This document shows positions 45,700 through 52,943 of a stretch of 64,000 nt of DNA, piece after piece. A program made the position numbers and the translations under genes. The stretch is from Curtobacterium sp. MCSS17_008 (GTDB lineage: Bacteria; Actinomycetota; Actinomycetes; Actinomycetales; Microbacteriaceae), in the NCBI RefSeq assembly GCF_003234185.1, contig NZ_QKSM01000010.1, positions 30,256-94,255 of the forward strand. The letters are read 5' to 3'. Each line of letters opens with the position of its first letter. Within the stretch, counting starts at the first letter, position 1. Under the pieces are notes generated by a model, which was not told where the DNA came from, ran no database searches, and saw nothing but the letters and a program-made list of their open reading frames with translations.

Positions 45700-46718
45700 G
45701 TGGCGGCCCCGTTGCCCGCGCTCTCCACGGGCGCGGCGTTCGCCGGCGTCCGGTGCGGGTCGCCCTTCTTCGCCGCGATGCGGCGCGCGTACCAGGCCAC
45801 GACGAGGGGCGTGCCGATCGAGGTCACCACGACGGCGGCGGAGACCAGGACGGTCGCCGGACCGGCGGCTTCGCGGTACGCGGGGTTCGCTGCTGCCACC
45901 AGCATCGGCACCGCGGCGGCGTTGCCCGCGGTCGACGACGCCGCGAGGCCGCCCAGTCCGGTGCCGCCGGTCAGCCGGTCGGCCAGGAACAGGACCGCAC
46001 CGCCGACGAACAGCACCACCAGGCCGAGCAGGACGCCGAGCAGTCCGGCGCTGAGGACGGTCTGCAGGCTGATGCCGAACCCGAGCGCCAGGCCGAAGAA
46101 GAAGATGAGCACGGGTGCCGCCGACGACAGGAACTTGCGCATGGCGGGGTCGAGCGAGCCGAGGACCATGCCGAGCACCAGCGGGATCAGTGCCCCGACG
46201 AGCGCCTGCCAGGGGAACGCCGACAGGCCGGCGACGCCGAGGATGAGCATGGTGAGGAACGGGCCGGACTCGATCGTCATGATCGAGTAGGCCGCGACGT
46301 CCTTCGGCTTCCCGTACTGCCCCATGAGGGCCATGTAGAGGCCGCCGTTCGTGTCGCTGAACGCCGCGACGAGCGCCAGCACGGACAGGCCGGCCAGGAA
46401 CCCGCCCTGGACGGGGAGCTCGGACATGAACTGTCCGGCCACGACGCCGATGACGACGGCGAGCAGGACCTTCGAGCCGAAGAGTGCGCCGCCCTTCTTG
46501 AGGATGTACGGGGTCGCACGGAGGTCGATGCTCGCGCCCATGCAGACGTAGAACACCGCGAGGATCGGCGTGCTCCCGGTCAGGAGCCCGCCGGTGAACG
46601 ACCCGAAGAAGTCGGCGGTGTCGGGGGCGACCGTGGCGAGGACGGCGCCCACCAGGAGCGGGACGAGCATCATCCCGCCCGGGACCTTCTCGATCGCTGC
46701 CTTGATCGGTACGGACAT
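45696..46718 (-). CDS. KdgT-type sugar acid permease
   Basis: The 340-residue membrane protein has about ten hydrophobic segments and the 2-keto-3-deoxygluconate permease pattern (KAAIEKVPGGMMLVPLLVGA, AAFSDTNGGLYMALMGQYG, ASSTAGNAAAVPMLVAAA). ATG 46718 was picked because GGAG lies six bases upstream; an ATG at 46730 lacks a site. KdgT-like permeases are found in threonate/erythronate operons, so it probably imports a four-carbon sugar acid. It heads the operon and lies just behind the operator repeats. Confidence 0.9.
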   Translation of the reverse strand: MSVPIKAAIEKVPGGMMLVPLLVGAVLATVAPDTADFFGSFTGGLLTGSTPILAVFYVCMGASIDLRATPYILKKGGALFGSKVLLAVVIGVVAGQFMSELPVQGGFLAGLSVLALVAAFSDTNGGLYMALMGQYGKPKDVAAYSIMTIESGPFLTMLILGVAGLSAFPWQALVGALIPLVLGMVLGSLDPAMRKFLSSAAPVLIFFFGLALGFGISLQTVLSAGLLGVLLGLVVLFVGGAVLFLADRLTGGTGLGGLAASSTAGNAAAVPMLVAAANPAYREAAGPATVLVSAAVVVTSIGTPLVVAWYARRIAAKKGDPHRTPANAAPVESAGNGAAT

Positions 46719-46773
46719 ACGCAACTCCATCGTTTCGTTCCCGGCTCGCGGCCACGACCCGGTGGACCAAGAG

Positions 46774-46790
46774 TTGCACACTTTGCGCAA
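46774..46790. promoter_or_regulatory. Operator-like inverted repeat 1
   Basis: TTGCACA-CTT-TGCGCAA is a 17-bp inverted repeat with 6 of 7 positions pairing. It lies 56 bp before the permease start. It shares half-sites with repeat 2 and the centres are 21 bp apart. Confidence 0.7.
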
Positions 46791-46794
46791 GTAC

Positions 46795-46811
46795 GTGCGC
46801 AGTCTGTGCAA
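46795..46811. promoter_or_regulatory. Operator-like inverted repeat 2
   Basis: GTGCGCA-GTC-TGTGCAA has the same TGCRCA half-site pattern and spacer length as repeat 1. Two turns of helix separate the centres, consistent with cooperative binding by the DeoR-family protein. Confidence 0.65.
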
Positions 46812-46877
46812 ACAGCGCGGGCGCCGACGTCCTGGTGCGGGAGGGAACGGGGGACGGAAGCGGTGGGGCACGCGCAC

Positions 46878-46915
46878 GACGAGGGCCCCGCGACCGTGGT
46901 CGCGGGGCCCTCGTC
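46878..46915. terminator. Terminator hairpin after the metallophosphatase gene
   Basis: Two 18-base arms beginning GACGAGGGCCCCGCGACC pair almost end to end around two bases. It lies between the phosphatase stop (leftward gene) and the operator region, insulating the permease operon. Confidence 0.75.
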
Positions 46916-46935
46916 GGCACTGGTGCCGGGCGTCA

Positions 46936-49071
46936 CTACTTGACGGTGACGGTCACCTTCGGGCTGGTGCTCGTGGTGAGCTCCGACGTCCCTGCGAAGA
47001 CGGCGTGCAGCGTGTGCGCGCCCTTCTTCAGCTTCAGGGGCGTGGTCACCACACCGTTCTTGACCGTGACGGTCGCGAGCCGCTTGGACCCCTGGTAGAT
47101 ACGGGCCGTCCCGTCGACGGTGAAGCCCGTCGCCTTGACCTGCACGCGTGCCTTGCCGTCGCTGTACTTCAGCGCGGTCCGCGACGCGGCCTTCTCGACC
47201 GTGAAGGCGGTCGCCTTCGTGGTCTGCGAGTCCGTGCCCGAGAACGTCGAGTCGGCGTTGACGAACGATGCGCTGATCGCGTGCTTCCCGATCCGCAGCG
47301 TGCTCGGGAGGGTGAGGGTGGCCTTGCCGTCCGACACCTTCGCGGTGCCGAGGGCCTTGCCGCCGTCGGAGAACGTCACCGTGCCCTGCTGGGCGCCGAT
47401 GCCACCCGCGATGGTCGCGGTGACCGTCGCCGGCTTCGCCGTGCGGAAGGTCTGCGAGGTGGCGGAGGTGCTGAGCGTCGTCGTGGTCTCCGGCAGCGTG
47501 GCGTGCAGCGAGAACGCGTCGACCGTCGAACCGACCGGGGCCGGGTCCGCGGTCGCGGTCGGCTGCAGCGTCACGCCGCAGGTGTCGACCCGGCCGTGCT
47601 CGACGGCGGCGTTGGCGGTGAGGCAGTCACCGGCGCGGATGTCCTCGACGGACAGCTTCTCGTCGGTCACCGAGACCTTGACGAACGAGCGGACGTGCTC
47701 CTGGTTCTCGACCGAGTTGGCCCAGTGACGCTGGCCGGTCGGGTCGAGCGGGTCCGCGCCGTAGCCGCTCTGCGTGGGGTCCGGAGTGGTCAGGTCGTAG
47801 TACTTCGACCCGGACGCCGAGTTCGCCGTCATGTAGATGACGCCGCCGGGGCCGGCGAAGACCTCGGGAGCAGCCGGCTGCTCGTCCGGGTTCGCCTTCT
47901 TGCCGTTCTTGATCGCGTAGCTGCGCGAGTACGAGTGGTCGTGCCCCTGCAGGACGAGGTCGACACCGAGGTCCGAGAACGCACGGGTGAAGTCGAACCG
48001 GCGCTGCTGGTTGTCGCGGTCGTTCGCGTGGTCGGCCGGCGAGTAGATCGAGTGATGGTAGACCAGCGTGATCCACTTGGCGTCGTCGCCGTAGCGGTTG
48101 ATCACGTCGCGCACGTAGTTCACGTGGGACGCGTCGGACCCACCGGTGTAGGCGTTCGAGTTGATGTCGATGAACAGGACGCCCTTGTAGGTGTACCAGT
48201 AGTCGCCGCCCGAGGTCGCGGACGTGTTGCCGCTCGGGTAGAAGTCCGGCACCTTGAGCGAGTTCGGCACCTGGTTGTGCTGCTCGTAGGCCTTGCCGCC
48301 CACGTCGTGGTTGCCGATCGTCGACGCCCACGGGTAGCGCTTGAGCACGTCGCTGCTGTCGGCGAAGGCGCCCCACTCGTACTCGTTGTTGGCGTGCTCG
48401 ACCTGGTCGCCGCCGGAGACGAGGAGCTCGGCGTCGGGCTCGGTCTTGGTCGCGTAGTCGAGCGTCGCCGCCCAGCCCGCGCCGTCCTCGTCGACGTAGC
48501 CCGACGAGCCGATCTGCGGGTCGCCGAAGAACAGGAAGTCGAAGTCGCCGGACGCGCTCTTCGTGGTGAACGTGTACGCGGTCGACCAGGCGGAGCCGTC
48601 CGCCGCCCCGACGCGGTACGTGTACGAGGTGTTCGGCTCGAGGTCCGAGATCGTGGCGTGGGCGTTGATGTAGCCCGCCTGCGCGGTGATGCCGGCGATG
48701 TTCCTCGTGTTCGAGTCCGTCGTGCTCGTGTCGGCCGCGGTGTTGGCCGCCTTCGAGGCCGCGATCGTCTGCTTGGCGTCGGTGAAGGCGCCGTCGGTCA
48801 TCGTCGCGGTCTGCTGGATCTCCAGGGCCTGTGCGGTGTTCGTGGGGAAGTACCACGAGGCGATGCGCTGGCTCTCGGTCGCCCCGACGCCGAGCAGGAT
48901 GTGGAGGGGGCCACCGGTGGAGACGTTGCTGGTGGGGGTGTTCGTCGCCGCGGTGGCGACGCTCGTGCCGACCGTCGAGGCGCCCGCGATGAGCGCGGCC
49001 CCGAGGACGGCTCCGCAGACGCGGAGGGTGGTGGTTCTGCGCCGTGTGGTGGCGCCGGACAGGAAGGACAT
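46936..49071 (-). CDS. Secreted metallophosphatase with purple acid phosphatase-like and Ig-like domains
   Basis: The 711-residue protein has a Sec signal (VCGAVLGAALIAGASTVGTS), an N-terminal fibronectin-like purple acid phosphatase domain (ATISDLEPNTSYTYRVG), a metallophosphoesterase domain with GDPQIG, SGGDQVEHANNEY, GNHDVGG, YHHSIYS and GHDHSYSR, and two C-terminal Ig-like repeats of about 90 residues each. It probably releases phosphate from organic esters outside the cell. ATG 49071 fits the signal peptide. A GTTCACC heptamer, the core of PhoP boxes in Streptomyces, lies 68 bases upstream of the start on the coding strand. Confidence 0.9.
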   Translation of the reverse strand: MSFLSGATTRRRTTTLRVCGAVLGAALIAGASTVGTSVATAATNTPTSNVSTGGPLHILLGVGATESQRIASWYFPTNTAQALEIQQTATMTDGAFTDAKQTIAASKAANTAADTSTTDSNTRNIAGITAQAGYINAHATISDLEPNTSYTYRVGAADGSAWSTAYTFTTKSASGDFDFLFFGDPQIGSSGYVDEDGAGWAATLDYATKTEPDAELLVSGGDQVEHANNEYEWGAFADSSDVLKRYPWASTIGNHDVGGKAYEQHNQVPNSLKVPDFYPSGNTSATSGGDYWYTYKGVLFIDINSNAYTGGSDASHVNYVRDVINRYGDDAKWITLVYHHSIYSPADHANDRDNQQRRFDFTRAFSDLGVDLVLQGHDHSYSRSYAIKNGKKANPDEQPAAPEVFAGPGGVIYMTANSASGSKYYDLTTPDPTQSGYGADPLDPTGQRHWANSVENQEHVRSFVKVSVTDEKLSVEDIRAGDCLTANAAVEHGRVDTCGVTLQPTATADPAPVGSTVDAFSLHATLPETTTTLSTSATSQTFRTAKPATVTATIAGGIGAQQGTVTFSDGGKALGTAKVSDGKATLTLPSTLRIGKHAISASFVNADSTFSGTDSQTTKATAFTVEKAASRTALKYSDGKARVQVKATGFTVDGTARIYQGSKRLATVTVKNGVVTTPLKLKKGAHTLHAVFAGTSELTTSTSPKVTVTVK

Positions 49072-49187
49072 GCGGGTCCGTTTCTCGAACGTGATGGGGA
49101 ACAGCACACGTGACTCTGCACGGACTGCAAAACGTCTTGGTGAACGCTGAGTGACGATCAGGCCCGGGTTCCGTCCCGGACGTCGGA

Positions 49188-50495
49188 TCAGCCCTCGACG
49201 ATCCGCTGGACGAACCAGATCAGCCCCATCACGAAGACCCCGGCCGTCACGATGCCGGTCACCCACAGCGCGGCACGGTGTGCCCTGCGCCGCAGGAGCA
49301 CGAGCACCGGGAACACGACGAGGATGATGCCGAGCTGCACCGCCTCGATCCCGACGTTGAACACCAGGAGCGAGACGAGCAACTGCCACGAGAACGCCTC
49401 GTGGATGCCGAGAGCCCCGGCGAACCCGAGGCCGTGGATGAGCCCGAACGCGAAGACGACGGCCAGGCGTGTCCATCCCGCCCGGTCCAGCGCGAACCGG
49501 CCGCGCGGACCGACCTCGAGGTCGTCGGCGTGAGACCGTCGACGCCAGAGCCGCCACAGGTACCAGCCGGCGACGGCGGCGATCGACAGCGCGATCAGCG
49601 GTTCGACGACGATCGCCGGCGGGCTGACCACACCGAGCGCGGCGAGGATGAACGTGATCGAGTGCGCGACGGTGAACGCGGAGGCGGTGTACACGACCTC
49701 GCGCAGCCGTCGCGAGCCGGCGATCAGCGCGACGAGGAAGAGGATGTGGTCGATCCCGGACAGCAGGTGTTCCGCCCCGAGGGCGAAGAACTCCCAGAAC
49801 CGCTGCCCGGCCGACTGCTCGGTGGAGAACGACGGCTGCGAGGCGTCGAGCGTCGCCGAGCCCTGCCGGTCGTCCACGTCGTAGGTGACGATGGTCTTGG
49901 TGTCCCGGACGAAGGACTCGTCGTCGGGGAACAGCTGCGACCGGACGACGTGCCCGGGGCGGGTCTCGGACGGGGCCGGGCAGGTGTAGTCCAGCGACAG
50001 CTCCAGGTAGGGCACCTCGTCCTGCATGTCGACCGTCATCGGCCGGCCGAGGTCCGCCGTGCACGCTCGACCGCCCGCGGCCTCGACGGAGAACCGGTCG
50101 GTGACGTACGCGGCGATGCTGTCCCGGTGCGCCTCGGCCGCCGAGACCATCCCCGGGAAGTCGCCGTCGTCCCACGCGCGCTGACCCCGCTCGTGCAGCG
50201 GGTCGTCGTCCTCGCTCGTCGCGACGGACACGAGCACCAGGTCGTACTCGAGCCCGAGGTCGGCACGCACCGACTCGGGCCGGTCCGACGTCACGTCGGC
50301 GTACACGACGGAGCTGAAGCCGTGGGCGGACGCGGGCGCTGCGGCGGCGCCCACCGCGACGACCACCGAGCCGAGCAGCGCGGCACCGGCGACGACACGT
50401 GCCAGCGCGCCGGGGGACCGGCGTCCGGCGGCGGACGAGCGTGCTCGTCGGAGGACGGGCGGGCGGGCGGGACGGGGAGTGGAGCGGGAGATCAC
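49188..50495 (-). CDS. HupE/UreJ-family membrane protein with extracytoplasmic domain
   Basis: The 435-residue protein has an N-terminal signal segment, an exported domain of about 190 residues (SAHGFSSVVYADVTSDR), and a C-terminal HupE/UreJ_2 membrane domain of about six segments with histidines in GAEHLLSGIDHILFLVAL and FGLIHGLGFAGAL. Such proteins are thought to move nickel or cobalt or assist metalloenzymes; no hydrogenase or urease gene is in the window, so the cargo is unknown. GTG 50495 is the start, with the signal sequence about 40 residues in. Confidence 0.85.
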   Translation of the reverse strand: MISRSTPRPARPPVLRRARSSAAGRRSPGALARVVAGAALLGSVVVAVGAAAAPASAHGFSSVVYADVTSDRPESVRADLGLEYDLVLVSVATSEDDDPLHERGQRAWDDGDFPGMVSAAEAHRDSIAAYVTDRFSVEAAGGRACTADLGRPMTVDMQDEVPYLELSLDYTCPAPSETRPGHVVRSQLFPDDESFVRDTKTIVTYDVDDRQGSATLDASQPSFSTEQSAGQRFWEFFALGAEHLLSGIDHILFLVALIAGSRRLREVVYTASAFTVAHSITFILAALGVVSPPAIVVEPLIALSIAAVAGWYLWRLWRRRSHADDLEVGPRGRFALDRAGWTRLAVVFAFGLIHGLGFAGALGIHEAFSWQLLVSLLVFNVGIEAVQLGIILVVFPVLVLLRRRAHRAALWVTGIVTAGVFVMGLIWFVQRIVEG

Positions 50496-50718
50496 GCGCA
50501 GACGATCCGGCCCAGGGACGACCACCGGGTGAACAGCAGGTGACGGGCACCGGACCGGGTGCTGGACAGCACGTCCGATCGGGCCGCGGGGTCGGTCGGA
50601 CGTGTTTCGATGGTCCCGGTCACAGCACCGGGACCAGGGTCCGCGGTCGCGTCCGCCGGTCCGACCGCCGGCTCCCGTCCTGCCCACCACTCGTCACCAC
50701 ACCCACCGAGGAGGCCCA

Positions 50719-51429
50719 GTGGCGCGCCACGTCGTCCGGCCCACCGTCCTGCTCACCGCCGTCGCCGTCGTCGCCGCAGGGGCCCTCGCGCTCGCCGCGT
50801 GCTCCACCGGCTCGCGTGACGCCGCCGACACCGCACCCTCGGCCGCGGCGTCGACGTCCGCCGGGGCGCTCGGCGCCGGGTTCGCCGATCCCGACGAGCC
50901 ACCGGCGCCCGAGGCGACCATCCACCCCGAGCCCGGTTCGTGGTCCGGCGTGCACCCGCCCGAGGGGTACGAGGTCGTGTTGCTCGCGGACGCGGGAGAC
51001 GCCGCCGACGACGCCCCGACGCGGACCCTGGTCCGGGCGGTCGAGTCGTGGGCCGGGGACGAGCACGTCGACGTGACCCGTGTCACGGCAGCGGATCCGG
51101 ACGACCGCATCGGGGCGGTCATCCGCGCCGTCGACGCCCGTCCGGACCTGGTGATCAGCGTCGGCGACCACATGGTCGACCCGCTCGCGGCGGTGTCGCC
51201 CTCGGCACTGCACCAGCAGTTCCTGGTCGTCGGGGCCGAGATCGCCGAACCGACGTCGAACGTCACCGCGGCCGACTGGACGGGCGCGGGCTTCCGCGGC
51301 GAGGGACTCGGGTCGTCGAGCCACCACGACCCGTCGACCTTCACCGAGGAACGTGCGGGCCGTGCGCTGCGCGCCGGCACGGCCGCGGTGCTCCACGACC
51401 TCCGCGGCGTCGTCGTCTGGGTGCGCTGA
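50719..51429 (+). CDS. BMP-like lipoprotein, function unknown
   Basis: The 236-residue product has a lipoprotein signal ending in ALALAACSTG, an acidic linker, then an alpha/beta domain with VVLLADAGDAADDAPTRTL and PDLVISVGDHMVDPLAAVSP that resembles the basic membrane protein (BMP/Med) ligand-binding fold, which in other bacteria binds nucleosides. Only one lobe's worth of sequence is present, so it may be a reduced form. GTG 50719 follows GAGGAGG. No ABC transporter gene is adjacent. A long palindrome follows. Confidence 0.7.
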   Translation: MARHVVRPTVLLTAVAVVAAGALALAACSTGSRDAADTAPSAAASTSAGALGAGFADPDEPPAPEATIHPEPGSWSGVHPPEGYEVVLLADAGDAADDAPTRTLVRAVESWAGDEHVDVTRVTAADPDDRIGAVIRAVDARPDLVISVGDHMVDPLAAVSPSALHQQFLVVGAEIAEPTSNVTAADWTGAGFRGEGLGSSSHHDPSTFTEERAGRALRAGTAAVLHDLRGVVVWVR

Positions 51430-51449
51430 GCCGTACCACCGCACCCGTC

Positions 51450-51497
51450 GGCGGACGGGAGGCGCGGGGCGGGCCCGCCCCGCGCCTCCCGTCCGCC
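51450..51497. terminator. Perfect 48-bp palindromic terminator (shared-arm family)
   Basis: Two 24-base arms, the left one beginning GGCGGACGGGAGGCGCGGGG, are exact complements. It follows the BMP-like gene by 20 bases. No T-run. Confidence 0.8.
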
Positions 51498-51645
51498 GCG
51501 GCCACGCTCCCACCGGTGCGTTCATCGGACTTCCGGTCGACGCACAGGCGTTCTCCCGGTCGGGTGACCTACGGTTCGGGGAAGCGCGGATGCGTGAACT
51601 CTCCGGACCGGTCGAAGGGCCGCTCACCACAGAAGGTCGGTCTCG

Positions 51646-52755
51646 ATGACGACGACCCCGCTCGCCCCCGGTTACACCCGGACCCGTCCCGGTCCCGGCA
51701 GCCGCAACGGCACCTCCACCTACTCCTCGCTGCTGGCGCAGGTCAAGGAGCACGGACTGCTCCGTCGACGGACCGGTTTCTACTGGTCCCTGTTCGGCAG
51801 CCTGGTCGTCGGCCTCGCGCTCGCATGGGTCGCGTTCGCGTTCCTCGGCGACTCGTGGTTCCAGCTCATCGTCGCCGGAGCGCTCGGCGTGATCTTCACG
51901 CAGTTCGCGTTCCTGTCGCACGAGGCCGCGCACCGCCAGGTGTTCGCGTCGCAGAAGTGGAACGACCACGCCGGACGGTGGCTCGGCACGTTCCTCGTCG
52001 GGCTCAGCTACTCGTGGTGGATGAACAAGCACACCCGCCACCACGGCAACCCGAACACACTCGGCAAGGACCCGGACATCGCGCCGGACGGCATCCGCTT
52101 CCTGCCCGAGGACGCGGCCGCCGTGCGCGGACCCGTGATGCGCGCCTTCATGCGCATCCAGGGGTGGCTCTTCTTCCCCCTGCTCACGCTCGAGGGCCTG
52201 AACCTGCACCGGTACGCCGTCACGTCGATCGTCACGGGCAACGGCACGAAGGCCGACGTGCGGCACCGTTGGCTCGAGGGCGCGATGCTCGTCGCCCGCT
52301 TCGGCATCTACCTGACGGTCGTGTTCTGGTTCCTGCCGTTCGGCATGGCCTGCGCGTTCCTCGGCGTGCAGCTCGCGGTCTTCGGCGTGATGATGGGCGC
52401 CTCGTTCGCGCCGAACCACAAGGGCATGCCGACGATCGCGCACGATGCGAAGGTCGACTTCTTCTCGCGGCAGGTCCGGACCTCGCGGAACATCCGCGGT
52501 GGCTGGTGGGTCTCGTTCCTGATGGGTGGCCTGAACTACCAGGTGGAGCACCACCTGTTCCCGTCGATGCCGCGGCCGGCGCTCAAGCGGGCTCGGCTGC
52601 TGGTGCGCGATCACTGCGAGACCCTCGACGTGCCCTACACCGAGACGACGTTGCTGCGGTCGTACGGCATCGTCGTCCGCTACCTCAACCGGGTCGGACT
52701 GGCAGCACGCGACCCGTTCGCCTGCCCGATGGTCACGCAGCTCCGCATCCACTGA
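51646..52755 (+). CDS. Membrane fatty acid desaturase
   Basis: The 369-residue enzyme has the three histidine boxes of acyl-lipid desaturases: HEAAH at 92-96, HTRHH at 129-133 and QVEHH at 299-303. The Gln in the third box is typical of front-end or delta-6-like enzymes. Four membrane segments lie in two pairs. It introduces a double bond into membrane acyl chains, with electrons from a ferredoxin or similar donor. ATG 51646 is the start, about 70 bases after a TACGGT hexamer. A CCCCGTACGGGG palindrome follows the stop. Confidence 0.94.
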   Translation: MTTTPLAPGYTRTRPGPGSRNGTSTYSSLLAQVKEHGLLRRRTGFYWSLFGSLVVGLALAWVAFAFLGDSWFQLIVAGALGVIFTQFAFLSHEAAHRQVFASQKWNDHAGRWLGTFLVGLSYSWWMNKHTRHHGNPNTLGKDPDIAPDGIRFLPEDAAAVRGPVMRAFMRIQGWLFFPLLTLEGLNLHRYAVTSIVTGNGTKADVRHRWLEGAMLVARFGIYLTVVFWFLPFGMACAFLGVQLAVFGVMMGASFAPNHKGMPTIAHDAKVDFFSRQVRTSRNIRGGWWVSFLMGGLNYQVEHHLFPSMPRPALKRARLLVRDHCETLDVPYTETTLLRSYGIVVRYLNRVGLAARDPFACPMVTQLRIH

Positions 52756-52762
52756 CGGACGG

Positions 52763-52778
52763 CGCCCCGTACGGGGCG
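52763..52778. terminator. Short palindrome after the desaturase gene
   Basis: CGCCCCGTACGGGGCG is self-complementary and stands seven bases after the desaturase stop. Probably a weak terminator. Confidence 0.5.
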
Positions 52779-52943
52779 TCGCGCGTGGGTGCCGGACGGC
52801 CGCTCCTCGCGGGGTCGGCCGCAGCGTCGCGCCACTGCGGGAAGTCGCAGGTCTGCGCGGGATGCCGCACACGCCCTCCGACGGAGGACGGGCCCGGGTT
52901 AGCGTCGAGCGACCACAGTCCACAGCACGCTGAACGGGGCCGC

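Noticed and set aside
49072..50550. Minus-strand frame of the phosphatase gene continuing upstream, giving a 1204-residue reading
   Set aside because: The phosphatase starts at 49071 with a signal peptide; the upstream part is an Arg-rich shadow of the HupE/UreJ gene.
50940..52943. Upstream extension of the A-PCP-TE frame through the desaturase
   Set aside because: The extension is non-coding text antiphase to the desaturase; ATG 52944 precedes the first adenylation-domain sequence.
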